Origin: Streptomyces antibioticus | GTDB lineage: Bacteria; Actinomycetota; Actinomycetes; Streptomycetales; Streptomycetaceae | Length of the DNA stretch: 64,000 nt | NCBI RefSeq assembly: GCF_002019855.1 | Contig: NZ_CM007717.1 | Location: 4,364,657-4,428,656 of the forward strand | Direction of reading: 5' to 3' | Part shown: positions 16,712 to 24,868 of the stretch, piece by piece | How the letters are laid out: each line of letters starts with the position of its first letter | Numbering within the stretch: position 1 is the first letter of the stretch | Translations under genes and position numbers: made by a program | The notes under the pieces: model-generated | Seen by the model: the letters and a program-made list of their open reading frames with translations, nothing else | Told to the model about the DNA's origin: nothing | The model's database searches: none

Positions 16712-16741
16712 TTGTATCTCTTACCTGTGGACGATTAGATT
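16712..16741 (+). promoter_or_regulatory. Predicted promoter of the MATE gene
   Basis: A -35 TTGTAT (16712-16717) and -10 TAGATT (16736-16741) with an 18-base spacer. Transcription would start about at 16748-16749, on the ATG itself, so the message would be leaderless. This fits the absence of a ribosome-binding site. Confidence 0.55.
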
Positions 16742-16748
16742 GGTGGTC

Positions 16749-18086
16749 ATGACACAGGCTCCCCCGATGCCCAGGGCCACCAGGCGACAGCACGATCGAG
16801 AGATCGTCGCGCTGGCTGTCCCGGCCTTCGGCGCACTGGTCGCCGAGCCCCTCTTCGTCCTGGCGGACAGCGCGATCGTCGGCCACCTCGGCACCGCCCA
16901 GCTCGCCGGACTCGGGATCGCCGCGGCCCTCCTCACCACCGCCGTCAGCGTCTTCGTCTTCCTCGCCTACGCCACCACGGCCGCCGTGGCCCGCCGGGTC
17001 GGCGCCGGTGATCTCCCCACCGCCATCCGCCAGGGCATGGACGGAATCTGGCTGGCCCTCCTCCTCGGTAGCGCCGTGATCGTCGCCGTCCTCCCCAGCG
17101 CGCCGGCACTCGTCGATCTCTTCGGCGCCTCGCAGACCGCCGCCCCCTACGCGACGACCTATCTGCGGATCTCGGCACTCGGCATCCCGGCCATGCTGGT
17201 CGTCCTCGCCGCGACCGGCGTCCTGCGCGGGCTCCAGGACACCAGGACCCCGCTGTACGTCGCCGTCGGCGGCTTCGTCGGCAACGCGGTGCTCAACGCC
17301 GCCCTCGTCTACGGCGCCGGGCTCGGTATCGCAGGCTCCGCCTGGGGCACGGTGATCGCCCAGTGGGGTATGGCCGCGGTCTATCTGGTCGTGGTGGTCC
17401 GCGGAGCCCGCCGTCACGGCGCCTCGCTCCGCCCCGACGCCGCGGGCATCCGGGCCTCGGCACAGGCAGGTGTCCCCCTGCTCGTCCGTACGCTGTCGCT
17501 GCGCGCGATCCTGATGATCGCCACCGCCGTGGCCGCCCGCCTGGGAGACGCCGACATCGCGGCCCACCAGATCGCCCTGTCCCTGTGGAGCCTGCTCGCC
17601 TTCGCCCTCGACGCCATAGCGATCGCCGGGCAGGCCATCATCGGACGCCATCTCGGCGCCGGGGACGCCCAGGGCGCCCGGGACGCCTGCCGGCGGATGG
17701 TCGAGTGGGGCATCGGTGTGGGCATCGCCCTCGGCGTGCTGGTCGTCCTCGCACGGCCGCTCTTCCTGCCCCTGTTCACCACCGACGCCGGGGTGAAGGC
17801 CGCCGCGCTGCCCGCCCTGCTCGTCGTCGCGCTCTCCCAGCCGGTGAGCGGCATCGTCTTCACGCTGGACGGCGTACTGATGGGCGCGGGGGACGGCCCG
17901 TACCTGGCCTGGGCCATGGTGGGCACCCTCGCCGTCTTCGCACCGGTGGCGCTGCTGATACCGGTCCTCGGCGGCGGACTGACCGCGGTGTGGGGCGCGC
18001 TGGCGCTGATGATGGTCGTACGGATGCTGACGCTCTGGCTTCGGACCCGCTCGGGCCGCTGGATCGTCACCGGCGCGACCCGCTGA
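16749..18086 (+). CDS. MATE-family efflux transporter (DinF-like)
   Basis: A 445-residue membrane protein with about twelve helices and two MatE repeats. The typical first-repeat sequence EIVALAVPAFGALVAEPLFVLADSAIVGHLGTAQLAG and the LRGLQDTRTPLYVAVGGFVGNAVLN loop place it in the DinF branch of multidrug and toxin extrusion transporters, which exchange Na+ or H+ for cationic or oxidised compounds. The exported substrate is unknown. The ATG at 16749 is supported by the nearby promoter. It is followed by a parS and a strong bidirectional terminator shared with the convergent ribosomal operon. Confidence 0.92.
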   Translation: MTQAPPMPRATRRQHDREIVALAVPAFGALVAEPLFVLADSAIVGHLGTAQLAGLGIAAALLTTAVSVFVFLAYATTAAVARRVGAGDLPTAIRQGMDGIWLALLLGSAVIVAVLPSAPALVDLFGASQTAAPYATTYLRISALGIPAMLVVLAATGVLRGLQDTRTPLYVAVGGFVGNAVLNAALVYGAGLGIAGSAWGTVIAQWGMAAVYLVVVVRGARRHGASLRPDAAGIRASAQAGVPLLVRTLSLRAILMIATAVAARLGDADIAAHQIALSLWSLLAFALDAIAIAGQAIIGRHLGAGDAQGARDACRRMVEWGIGVGIALGVLVVLARPLFLPLFTTDAGVKAAALPALLVVALSQPVSGIVFTLDGVLMGAGDGPYLAWAMVGTLAVFAPVALLIPVLGGGLTAVWGALALMMVVRMLTLWLRTRSGRWIVTGATR

Positions 18087-18138
18087 CGTCTCCGACGAGG
18101 TCCCTGCCATACCTGACGTACCTGACGACGTCCCTGAC

Positions 18139-18152
18139 GTTTCACGTGAAAC
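18139..18152. promoter_or_regulatory. parS: parS (perfect)
   Basis: A perfect GTTTCACGTGAAAC just before the terminator hairpin between the convergent MATE and rplI genes. Confidence 0.95.
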
Positions 18153-18158
18153 ATGCGG

Positions 18159-18190
18159 AAGGGGCCACACCCCAGCGGGTGTGGCCCCTT
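18159..18190. terminator. Bidirectional terminator between the MATE gene and rplI
   Basis: A perfect 14-bp stem (18159-18172 with 18177-18190) with a four-base loop CAGC. The arms start with AA and end with TT, giving short U tracts in both directions. Confidence 0.93.
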
Positions 18191-18252
18191 CTCAGCTCTT
18201 CCAGCCCCTCAGCTCTTCAGAGCCGAACGGCCCGTCAAGCCAAGCACGGCGA

Positions 18253-18699
18253 TCAGGCCGCGACGACCTCGATGTTGACCTTGGCGGCAACCTCGGGGTG
18301 CAGACGCACGGACGTCTCGTGGGCGCCCAGCGTCTTGATCGGCGAGCCCAGCTCGATGCGGCGCTTGTCGACGTCGGGACCACCGGCGGCCTTGATCGCG
18401 GAAGCGATGTCGGCCGGGGTGACGGAACCGAAGAGACGACCGGCGTCGCCGGAGCGGACGGCCAGACGGACCCGGACACCCTCGAGCTGGGCCTTGACGC
18501 TGTTGGCCTGCTCGATGGTCTGGATCTCGTGGATCTTGCGAGCGCGACGGATCTGCTCGACGTCCTTCTCGCCACCCTTGGTCCAGCGGATCGCGAAGTT
18601 CCGCGGGATCAGGTAGTTGCGGGCGTAACCGTCCTTGACGTCGACGACGTCACCGGCAGCACCGAGGCCAGAGACCTCGTGAGTGAGGATGATCTTCAT
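18253..18699 (-). CDS. rplI: 50S ribosomal protein bL9
   Basis: A 148-residue protein of the large subunit, bound to 23S rRNA near the L1 stalk. The N-terminal signature GLGAAGDVVDVKDGYARNYLIPRNFA is clear, followed by the connecting helix and the C-terminal domain. It is the last gene of the rpsF-ssb-rpsR-rplI operon on the minus strand, 18 bases after rpsR, and is followed by a strong terminator at 18159-18190. AAGGGAAGGG precedes the ATG on the minus strand. Confidence 0.98.
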   Translation of the reverse strand: MKIILTHEVSGLGAAGDVVDVKDGYARNYLIPRNFAIRWTKGGEKDVEQIRRARKIHEIQTIEQANSVKAQLEGVRVRLAVRSGDAGRLFGSVTPADIASAIKAAGGPDVDKRRIELGSPIKTLGAHETSVRLHPEVAAKVNIEVVAA

Positions 18700-18717
18700 G
18701 TGTCGGTCACCCTTCCC

Positions 18718-18954
18718 TTATCGCGCCTGGGCGGTGTACGGCAGCAGCGCCATCTCACGGCTGTTCTTGACGGCCGTGGCGACGTCACGCTGGTGCTGCG
18801 TGCAGTTGCCGGTCACGCGGCGGGCACGGATCTTGCCGCGGTCGGAAATGAACTTCCGCAGCATGTTCGTGTCCTTGTAGTCCACGTACGTGACCTTGTC
18901 CTTGCAGAATGCGCAGACCTTCTTCTTAGGCTTGCGCACAGGCGGCTTCGCCAT
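18718..18954 (-). CDS. rpsR: 30S ribosomal protein bS18 (CxxC form)
   Basis: A 78-residue small-subunit protein that binds next to bS6 on the platform. The N-terminal MAKPPVRKPKKKVCAFCKDKVTYVDYKD carries a CxxC pair, indicating the zinc-binding type; Streptomyces also encode a zinc-free S18 paralogue elsewhere under Zur control (family knowledge). The core IRARRVTGNCTQHQRDVATAVKNSREMALLPY is standard. It lies 81 bases downstream of ssb and 18 bases upstream of rplI. Confidence 0.97.
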   Translation of the reverse strand: MAKPPVRKPKKKVCAFCKDKVTYVDYKDTNMLRKFISDRGKIRARRVTGNCTQHQRDVATAVKNSREMALLPYTAQAR

Positions 18955-19035
18955 GGTGTTTCTCCTGTGTGATCAAGAAGTGTGGGTACGGCCCACCCCT
19001 GTGACCGGTCCGGCCCGGAGGCCGGACGCCAGGCC

Positions 19036-19632
19036 CTAGAAGGGGGGCTCGTCCGAGTAGCCGCCGCCGCTGCCGCCGCCGGAGTTTCCACCCCAGCCGC
19101 CACCGCCGCCGCCCTGCTGGCCACCGGCGGGAGCACCGGTCGCCCACGGGTCGTCGGCGGGAGCGCCGCCGCCCTGCTGACCGCCGCCGGGGCCACCGCC
19201 CCAGCCGCCGCCACCCTGGCCGCCACCGCCGCCGTTGTAACCACCCTGGCCACCGCGTCCGCCGCCGCCGCTGGTCTTGGTGACCTTGGCCGTGGCGTTG
19301 CGCAGGCTGGGGCCGACTTCCTCGACGTCCAGTTCGTAGACCGTGCGCTTGACGCCCTCACGGTCCTCGTAGGACCGCTGCTTCAGCCGGCCCTGCACGA
19401 CGACGCGCATGCCTCGCTGGAGCGACTCCGCGACGTTCTCCGCCGCCTGGCGCCAGACCGAGCAGGTCAGGAACAGGCTCTCGCCGTCCTTCCACTCGTT
19501 CGTCTGGCGGTCGAAGGTGCGGGGAGTGGACGCGACACGGAACTTCGCGACCGCCGCACCGGAGGGGGTGAAGCGCAGCTCGGGGTCGTCGACAAGATTG
19601 CCGACGACCGTGATGACGGTCTCGCCTGCCAT
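19036..19632 (-). CDS. ssb: Single-stranded DNA-binding protein
   Basis: A 198-residue essential SSB that coats single-stranded DNA at forks. The OB fold covers about residues 1-112 (MAGETVITVVGNLVDDPELRFTPSG start; SLFLTCSVWRQAAENVAESLQRGMRVVVQGRL). A long Gly-rich linker (about 118-190) rich in GGG/QGG repeats leads to the acidic tip DEPPF, the docking peptide for partner proteins. This is the full-length SsbA type found in the rpsF operon; many Streptomyces have a shorter SsbB elsewhere. The Gly-rich linker makes this DNA repetitive, but it is coding. Confidence 0.97.
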   Translation of the reverse strand: MAGETVITVVGNLVDDPELRFTPSGAAVAKFRVASTPRTFDRQTNEWKDGESLFLTCSVWRQAAENVAESLQRGMRVVVQGRLKQRSYEDREGVKRTVYELDVEEVGPSLRNATAKVTKTSGGGGRGGQGGYNGGGGGQGGGGWGGGPGGGQQGGGAPADDPWATGAPAGGQQGGGGGGWGGNSGGGSGGGYSDEPPF

Positions 19633-19712
19633 GGGGAACCTCTCGGCGGGTTTGCTGCTGCTGGCTGCTTGTGCTGCTACTCAGAGTCCCGAGATCGGCT
19701 GAGCGGTGAGGC

Positions 19713-20003
19713 TCAGTGGGTCTCGGGGCGGAGGACCTTGGTCCGGAGGACCGACTCGTTCAGGTTGAGCTGGCGGTCGAGCTCCTTGACGACCGCAGGC
19801 TCGGCCTGCAGGTCGATGACCGAGTAGATGCCCTCGGGCTTCTTCTTGATCTCGTACGAGAGACGACGACGGCCCCAGGTGTCGACCTTCTCGACCTTGC
19901 CGTTGCCCTCACGGACGACGGAGAGGAAGTTCTCGATCAGGGGGGCGACAGCGCGCTCCTCCAGATCGGGGTCGAGGATGACCATCACCTCGTAGTGACG
20001 CAT
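19713..20003 (-). CDS. rpsF: 30S ribosomal protein bS6
   Basis: A 96-residue S6 protein that pairs with bS18 on the 30S platform. The sequence MRHYEVMVILDPDLEERAVAPLIENFLSVV and WGRRRLSYEIKKKPEGIYSVIDLQAEP is fully typical. ATG 20003 follows AAAGGAGGTGGGTTCCAC, a near-perfect anti-16S match. It is the first gene of the rpsF-ssb-rpsR-rplI operon; its promoter should lie in the 287 bases up to 20290, where I could not pick a clear -35/-10 pair. Confidence 0.98.
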   Translation of the reverse strand: MRHYEVMVILDPDLEERAVAPLIENFLSVVREGNGKVEKVDTWGRRRLSYEIKKKPEGIYSVIDLQAEPAVVKELDRQLNLNESVLRTKVLRPETH

Positions 20004-20290
20004 GTGGAACCCACCTCCTTTGGACTCAGCGGCCACGGTCGATCCGTGGCAGGAGGGTTGTGATGCGTACGCAACGGTATCGGCCGCCACTGACAATCGG
20101 GGGTCGCGGAGCGACATCCCCTCGTTGACCTGGGCGGAGTTCCTGGCTGTGCCTGGACAGACACCGGTGCAGACGGTACAGACTACCTGCACACCTGCTT
20201 CCGGTTGAAATCCGGCCGGGGGGACCGCCAGTCTGTACACATCGGGTGTGTACGGCGCTACCATGCGCCGCCTTCCGCAGGAGGTGCCCT

Positions 20291-20602
20291 ATGGCACAGG
20301 CATTGCGACCCAACACCGCCGGCTCTCTCTTCGCCACGGACGACAGGCCCCATCCCCTCCAGGACACGCTGGTGATCGTGACCCTGGTGCTCGGAGTGGT
20401 GTCCTTCGTCACGGCGATGTTCCACAACCTGCATCTGCTCAGCTCCTGGACCGGTCTGGTGGGAATCCTGACCGGCGCGTACGGACAGTGGATCTCCGAG
20501 ACCACCCGTGAGCGCTTCGGTCTGATCCTGGGTCTCGGTGCCTCCGGGGTCGGTTTCTTCCTCGGCATGGCACACGGCGGCCTCTTCGGCGGGCTGTGGT
20601 GA
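20291..20602 (+). CDS. Small conserved membrane protein of unknown function
   Basis: A 103-residue protein with three hydrophobic segments, about residues 28-49 (TLVIVTLVLGVVSFVTAMF), 52-71 and 79-98 (FGLILGLGASGVGFFLGMA). A strong ribosome-binding site (AGGAGG) lies seven bases before ATG 20291. I recognise it only as the small integral membrane protein that sits between the rpsF operon and femX in Streptomyces; no function is known. It is divergent from rpsF and followed by a terminator hairpin. Confidence 0.85.
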   Translation: MAQALRPNTAGSLFATDDRPHPLQDTLVIVTLVLGVVSFVTAMFHNLHLLSSWTGLVGILTGAYGQWISETTRERFGLILGLGASGVGFFLGMAHGGLFGGLW

Positions 20603-20723
20603 TCAGCCCGGCACCGAAGCCGACTCCACCCATCCCGACCCCACCCATCCCGTCGTCACCCGTCCCGTCGTCCACCGAGGACCCGTTGACGGACTCGTAG
20701 AACACGTACGAAACCTGCCGTAA

Positions 20724-20750
20724 CGCCCCGGCCTCCCACAGGCCGGGGCG
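20724..20750. terminator. Terminator hairpin before femX
   Basis: An 11-bp GC-rich stem (20724-20734 with 20740-20750) with loop CCCAC, about 120 bases after the small membrane protein gene. Confidence 0.85.
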
Positions 20751-20856
20751 CAGGTGCCGTACGCCCAGTCGGGCCAGGCGCAAGGCGCAGTAGGCTTCGG
20801 CGCGTGAGCCGGAGCCCCTGAACCCATGGGGACACACCAGCCGAGGAGCGCCCCGA

Positions 20857-21978
20857 ATGAGCCTGACCCTGAGGACCATCAGCCGCGAGCAGCATCTGGC
20901 GTACATCCAGAGCCTGCCGGCGGCTAGTCACATGCAGGTTCCGGCCTGGGCCGACGTCAAGGCGGAGTGGCGTTCGGAGAGCCTCGGCTGGTTCGACGAG
21001 CGGACCGGTGAACTGGTCGGCGCGGGTCTGGTCCTCTACCGGCAGCTCCCCAAGATCAAGCGCTACCTGGCCTATCTGCCCGAGGGCCCGGTCATCAACT
21101 GGTTCGCGCCGAATCTGACGGAGTGGCTGGAGCCGATGCTCGCGCACCTCAAGCAGCAGGGCGCGTTCTCCGTGAAGATGGGCCCGCCGGTGATCATCCG
21201 GCGCTGGGAGGCCACCTCCATCAAGGCGGGCATCCAGAACCCGGACGTGAAGCGACTGCGCGACATCGAGGCTGACTTCATCGAGCCGCGCGCCTTCGAG
21301 GTGGCCGACAAGCTGCGCCGCATGGGCTGGCAGCAGGGCGAGGACGGCGGCGCCGGCTTCGGTGACGTCCAGCCGCGCTACGTCTACCAGGTGCCGCTGG
21401 CGAACCGTTCCCTCGAAGAGGTCCACAAGAACTTCAACCAGCTCTGGCGCCGCAACATCAAGAAGGCCGAGAAGGCCGGCGTCGAGGTGGTCCAGGGCGG
21501 CTACCACGACCTCGAGGAATGGCAGCGGCTGTACGAGATCACGGCGGTCCGGGACCACTTCCGGCCGCGGCCGCTGTCGTACTTCCAGCGCATGTGGACG
21601 GCCCTCAACACCGAGGACCCCAACCGGATGCGGCTGTACTTCGCCCGTCACAACGGGGTGAACCTGTCTGCGGCGACGATGCTGATCGTCGGCGGGCACG
21701 TCTGGTACTCCTACGGCGCCTCCGACAACATCGGCCGCGAGTTCCGTCCGTCGAACGCCATGCAGTGGCGGATGCTGCGCGACGCCTACGCGCTCGGCGC
21801 CACCGTCTACGACCTGCGCGGCATCTCCGACTCCCTGGACGAGACGGACCACCTCTTCGGTCTGATCCAGTTCAAGGTGGGCACGGGCGGGCAGGCCGCC
21901 GAGTACCTCGGCGAGTGGGACTTCGCGCTGAACAAGCTGCTCCACAAGGCGCTCGACATCTACATGTCGCGCCGCTGA
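20857..21978 (+). CDS. femX: FemX, peptidoglycan interpeptide-bridge aminoacyltransferase
   Basis: A 373-residue Fem-family transferase that uses glycyl-tRNA to add the branch glycine to the stem peptide of the wall precursor. The two GNAT-like lobes and the helical pair between them are recognisable: the start SLTLRTISREQHLAYIQSLPAASHMQVPAWADVK, the central NQLWRRNIKKAEKAGVEV coiled segment, and the C-terminal YDLRGISDSLDETDHLFGLIQFKVGTGGQ. The S. coelicolor orthologue at this place, FemX, is essential unless VanK is present. ATG 20857 follows GAGGAGCGCCCCGA. The next gene, an alanine-racemase-like protein, starts 112 bases later on the same strand. Confidence 0.93.
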   Translation: MSLTLRTISREQHLAYIQSLPAASHMQVPAWADVKAEWRSESLGWFDERTGELVGAGLVLYRQLPKIKRYLAYLPEGPVINWFAPNLTEWLEPMLAHLKQQGAFSVKMGPPVIIRRWEATSIKAGIQNPDVKRLRDIEADFIEPRAFEVADKLRRMGWQQGEDGGAGFGDVQPRYVYQVPLANRSLEEVHKNFNQLWRRNIKKAEKAGVEVVQGGYHDLEEWQRLYEITAVRDHFRPRPLSYFQRMWTALNTEDPNRMRLYFARHNGVNLSAATMLIVGGHVWYSYGASDNIGREFRPSNAMQWRMLRDAYALGATVYDLRGISDSLDETDHLFGLIQFKVGTGGQAAEYLGEWDFALNKLLHKALDIYMSRR

Positions 21979-22090
21979 CGTCCCGCCCGGCGATTCCGTA
22001 CCTTTGACACCCCGGCACCACCCCTGACTCCTCGTCCCCTTCGAGGCGTTCCCCCACTCCGCAGCCACCAGAAAGGTCCCAGGTCCGGCC

Positions 22091-23122
22091 ATGGCGCTCA
22101 CGCTCTACGTCGACACCGCGCGCTGGCGGGCGCACCACAAGCACGTGCAGGAGCAGTTCCCGGGGCTCGTCCCGGTCTGCAAGGGCAACGGCTACGGCTT
22201 CGGGCACGAGCGGCTGGCGGAGGAGGCCACCCGGCTCGGCTCGGACGTCCTCGCCGTCGGCACGACGTACGAAGCGGCTCGCATCAAGGACTTCTTCGGC
22301 GGCGACCTGCTGGTGCTGACGCCGTACCGGCGCGGTGAGGAGCCCGTCCCGCTGCCCGACCGCGTCGTGCGGTCGGTGTCGTCGATCGACGGCGTGTACG
22401 GCCTCGTGGGCGCCCGGGTGGTCATCGAGGTGATGTCGTCGATGAAGCGGCACGGCATCAGCGAGCAGGACCTGCCGCAGTTGCACGCCGCCATAGAGAA
22501 CGTCCGGCTGGAGGGCTTCGCCATCCATCTGCCGCTGGACCGCACCGACGGCTCCGACGCCGTCGAGGAGGTCATCGGCTGGATGGACCGGCTGCGCGCG
22601 GCCCGGCTGCCGCTGCACACGATGTTCGTCAGCCACCTCAAGGCCGACGAACTCGCCCGGCTCCGGCAGCAGTTCCCGCAGACGCGCTTCCGCGCCCGGA
22701 TCGGCACCCGGCTGTGGCTGGGGGACCATGACGCGACCGAGTACCGCGGTGCCGTCCTGGACGTCACGCGGGTCGCCAAGGGTGACCGGTTCGGCTACCG
22801 GCAGCAGAAGGCGGCCTCCGACGGCTTCCTGGTGGTCGTGGCGGGCGGTACGTCGCACGGCGTGGGCCTGGAGGCCCCCAAGGCCCTGCACGGCGTCATG
22901 CCGCGCGCCAAGGGCGTCGCACGGGCCGGTCTGGCCACCGTGAACCGGAACCTGTCGCCGTTCGTGTGGGGCGGCAAGCAGCGCTGGTTCGCGGAGCCGC
23001 CGCACATGCAGGTGTCGATCCTGTTCGTCCCCTCGGACGCGCCGGAGCCGACGGTCGGCGACGAGCTGGTGGCCCATCTGCGGCACACCACCACGCAGTT
23101 CGACCGCCTCGTGGACCGCTGA
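22091..23122 (+). CDS. Alanine-racemase-like PLP protein of unknown substrate
   Basis: A 343-residue protein related to alanine racemase. The N-terminal PLP-barrel region has the lysine motif VCKGNGYGFGHERLAEEA, where Alr enzymes read VKADAYGHG, and the C-terminal beta domain matches the Ala_racemase_C type (GDRFGYRQQKAASDGFLVVVAGGTSHGVG). Overall similarity to true Alr is limited, so L-alanine may not be the substrate. Its fixed position after femX suggests a link with wall precursors, but this is inference. Start ATG 22091 follows AAAGGTCCCAGGTCCGGCC. A clean terminator follows at 23155. Confidence 0.8.
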   Translation: MALTLYVDTARWRAHHKHVQEQFPGLVPVCKGNGYGFGHERLAEEATRLGSDVLAVGTTYEAARIKDFFGGDLLVLTPYRRGEEPVPLPDRVVRSVSSIDGVYGLVGARVVIEVMSSMKRHGISEQDLPQLHAAIENVRLEGFAIHLPLDRTDGSDAVEEVIGWMDRLRAARLPLHTMFVSHLKADELARLRQQFPQTRFRARIGTRLWLGDHDATEYRGAVLDVTRVAKGDRFGYRQQKAASDGFLVVVAGGTSHGVGLEAPKALHGVMPRAKGVARAGLATVNRNLSPFVWGGKQRWFAEPPHMQVSILFVPSDAPEPTVGDELVAHLRHTTTQFDRLVDR

Positions 23123-23154
23123 GCCGCACCGGACAGGCAGAGCAGAGAAGCAAG

Positions 23155-23186
23155 AAGGCCGTACACGGGACCCCGTGTACGGCCTT
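23155..23186. terminator. Bidirectional terminator after the alanine-racemase-like gene
   Basis: A perfect 14-bp stem (23155-23168 with 23173-23186), loop of four, ending in TT and followed by T. It separates the femX cluster from the convergent GT87 gene. Confidence 0.93.
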
Positions 23187-23225
23187 TTAGCGTCTCCAAG
23201 CCGGCCCGCTACCTGCCCTGTTCGC

Positions 23226-24737
23226 TCAGGGCGAACTGTCGACGGCGTCCTGCTTGCCCCACTCCACCTGAGGCCCCTCGAAGCGCGAGGCGTGCCGGGG
23301 CGGGTGGGCCGGCGAGCGGATGGCGAAGAAGTCCTCGGCCCCGTCGAGCACCCCGCCCGAGGGATCGTCGTCGCCGGCCTGGCGCACCACGTCCCGCTCC
23401 GGCATCAGGATGTCCCGCACGACCACCACGCACAGATAGAGCGTGCCCAGCAGATGCACGCCGATGGCCCAGTGGTAGCCGTCGGTGGGCAGTCCCTTGT
23501 GGGCGTCTCCGCTGGTCGTGTACGCGAGGTACATCCAGATCCCCAGGAAGTACACGACCTCGCACGCCTGCCAGATCAGGAAGTCCCGCCACTTGGGCCG
23601 GGCCAGTACCGCCAGCGGCACCAGCCACAGCACGTACTGCGGTGAGTAGACCTTGTTGGTGAGGATGAAGGCCGCCACCGCCAGGAAGGCGAGCTGGGCG
23701 AAGCGGGGGCGGCGCGGCGCGGACACCCCCAGTGCCACGATGCCGGCCAGGCAGAGGCTCGTCAGAAGGGCGGCCAGGGTGTTCACGCTCTCGGTGGTGA
23801 GCGGGTCGTCGGAGTTCTGGGCCAGGATCAGCCAGAACGAGCCGAAGTCGACGCCGCGCTCCTGGCTGAAGCGGTAGAACTTCGACCAGCCCTCGAAGGC
23901 GAAGAGCATCACCGGCAGGTTGACCACCAGCCAGGCCACGACCGCGCCCGCGAGCGCCTTGCCGAAGTCCCGCCATTTCCAGGCGCGCAGACACAGCACG
24001 AACAGCGGGACGAGCAGGAAGACCGGATACAGCTTGGCGGCCGTGGCGAGCCCCAGGAGGACGCCGAAGGCCAGGGAACGGCCCCGCGCCCACATCATCA
24101 TCGCCGCGGCCGTCAGAGCGACGGCCAGCAGGTCCCAGTTGATGGTGGCGGTGAGGGCGAAGGCGGGCGCCAGGGCGACCAGCAGGCCGTCCCACGGGCG
24201 CCGGGCGTGCGTACGGGACACGCAGACGGCGATGACGGCCGCACAGGCCATCAGCATCCCGGCGTTGACCATCCAGTACCACTGCTCCTGGTCCTGGATG
24301 CTGCCGCTGCCCGGCGTCAGCCAGGCGGCCACCTCCATGAACACACCGGTCAGGACCGGGTATTCGAGGAAGTCCATGTCACCGGGGAGCTTGTCGAAGT
24401 ACGGCACGAGGCCGTCGGCGAAGCCTCGCCCCTGATACAGGTGCGGGATGTCCGAGTAGCACGCGTGGGTGTACTGGGAGCTGGCGCCGAAGAACCAGCC
24501 ACCGTTGTAGCAGGGCGCCTTCTGGATCAGACCGAGGGCGAACATCCCGATCGCCACCAGCGCGACGATCCGTACGGGCGTCCACCAGGACGTTCCGATG
24601 AGGGCCCGTCGCCCGAGAGGGCCGCCGATCAGCTCACTGCCGGCCGCGGCCACCTTGTCGTACCTGGTCGGCGGGACCAGGTCCGGCTCGGGCGCGGACT
24701 CGGGCACGGGGGTCGGCGTCGATTCTGCACTGGGCAT
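23226..24737 (-). CDS. GT87-like polytopic mannosyltransferase-type membrane protein
   Basis: A 503-residue protein with about ten transmembrane helices after a Pro-rich N-terminus. The luminal first loop with YSDIPHLYQGRGFADGLVPYFDKLPGDMDFLEYPVLTG contains the acidic E/D-Y-P motif typical of GT-C enzymes of the GT87/DUF2029 family, which transfer mannose or arabinose from polyprenyl-phosphate donors outside the membrane. The helix-rich remainder (ATAAKLYPVFLLVPLFVLCLRAWKW) is typical. Acceptor unknown. ATG 24737 is chosen because AGGA lies eight bases before it; an in-frame ATG at 24746 lacks that. It lies downstream of the PBP gene but behind a terminator and two parS sites, so it probably has its own promoter. 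Confidence 0.86.
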   Translation of the reverse strand: MPSAESTPTPVPESAPEPDLVPPTRYDKVAAAGSELIGGPLGRRALIGTSWWTPVRIVALVAIGMFALGLIQKAPCYNGGWFFGASSQYTHACYSDIPHLYQGRGFADGLVPYFDKLPGDMDFLEYPVLTGVFMEVAAWLTPGSGSIQDQEQWYWMVNAGMLMACAAVIAVCVSRTHARRPWDGLLVALAPAFALTATINWDLLAVALTAAAMMMWARGRSLAFGVLLGLATAAKLYPVFLLVPLFVLCLRAWKWRDFGKALAGAVVAWLVVNLPVMLFAFEGWSKFYRFSQERGVDFGSFWLILAQNSDDPLTTESVNTLAALLTSLCLAGIVALGVSAPRRPRFAQLAFLAVAAFILTNKVYSPQYVLWLVPLAVLARPKWRDFLIWQACEVVYFLGIWMYLAYTTSGDAHKGLPTDGYHWAIGVHLLGTLYLCVVVVRDILMPERDVVRQAGDDDPSGGVLDGAEDFFAIRSPAHPPRHASRFEGPQVEWGKQDAVDSSP

Positions 24738-24773
24738 GGGCCACATCCTGCCGTACCGGCCTGGGAAAAAGCC

Positions 24774-24809
24774 GAGGGCCGCCCCACCTGGTGCGGTGAG
24801 GCGGCCCTC
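24774..24809 (-). terminator. Terminator of the penicillin-binding protein gene
   Basis: A 10-bp GC-rich stem (24774-24783 with 24800-24809) with a 16-base loop. Read on the minus strand it is followed by GCTTTTTCCC, a U tract. Confidence 0.8.
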
Positions 24810-24823
24810 GTTTCACGTGAAAC
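24810..24823. promoter_or_regulatory. parS: parS (perfect), first of a pair
   Basis: A perfect GTTTCACGTGAAAC; its partner starts 22 bases to the right. Confidence 0.95.
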
Positions 24824-24831
24824 ATATGCCT

Positions 24832-24845
24832 GTTTCACGTGAAAC
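24832..24845. promoter_or_regulatory. parS: parS (perfect), second of a pair
   Basis: A perfect GTTTCACGTGAAAC separated from the first copy by the eight bases ATATGCCT. Confidence 0.95.
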
Positions 24846-24868
24846 ACCCGGCTTGGGCGTAGGCGCGG

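Larger units (their letters stand above)
16289..16748. other. Intergenic region upstream of dnaB and of the MATE gene
   Basis: About 460 bases with no coding sequence I can support. The dnaB promoter must lie here on the minus strand, and the MATE promoter lies at its right end. Between 16472 and 16560 it carries DnaA-box-like 9-mers, listed separately. Confidence 0.7.

Noticed and set aside
19060..19270. Repetitive GGN-rich stretch resembling a repeat array
   Set aside because: It is the coding sequence of the Gly-rich linker of SSB, not a CRISPR or DNA-level repeat.
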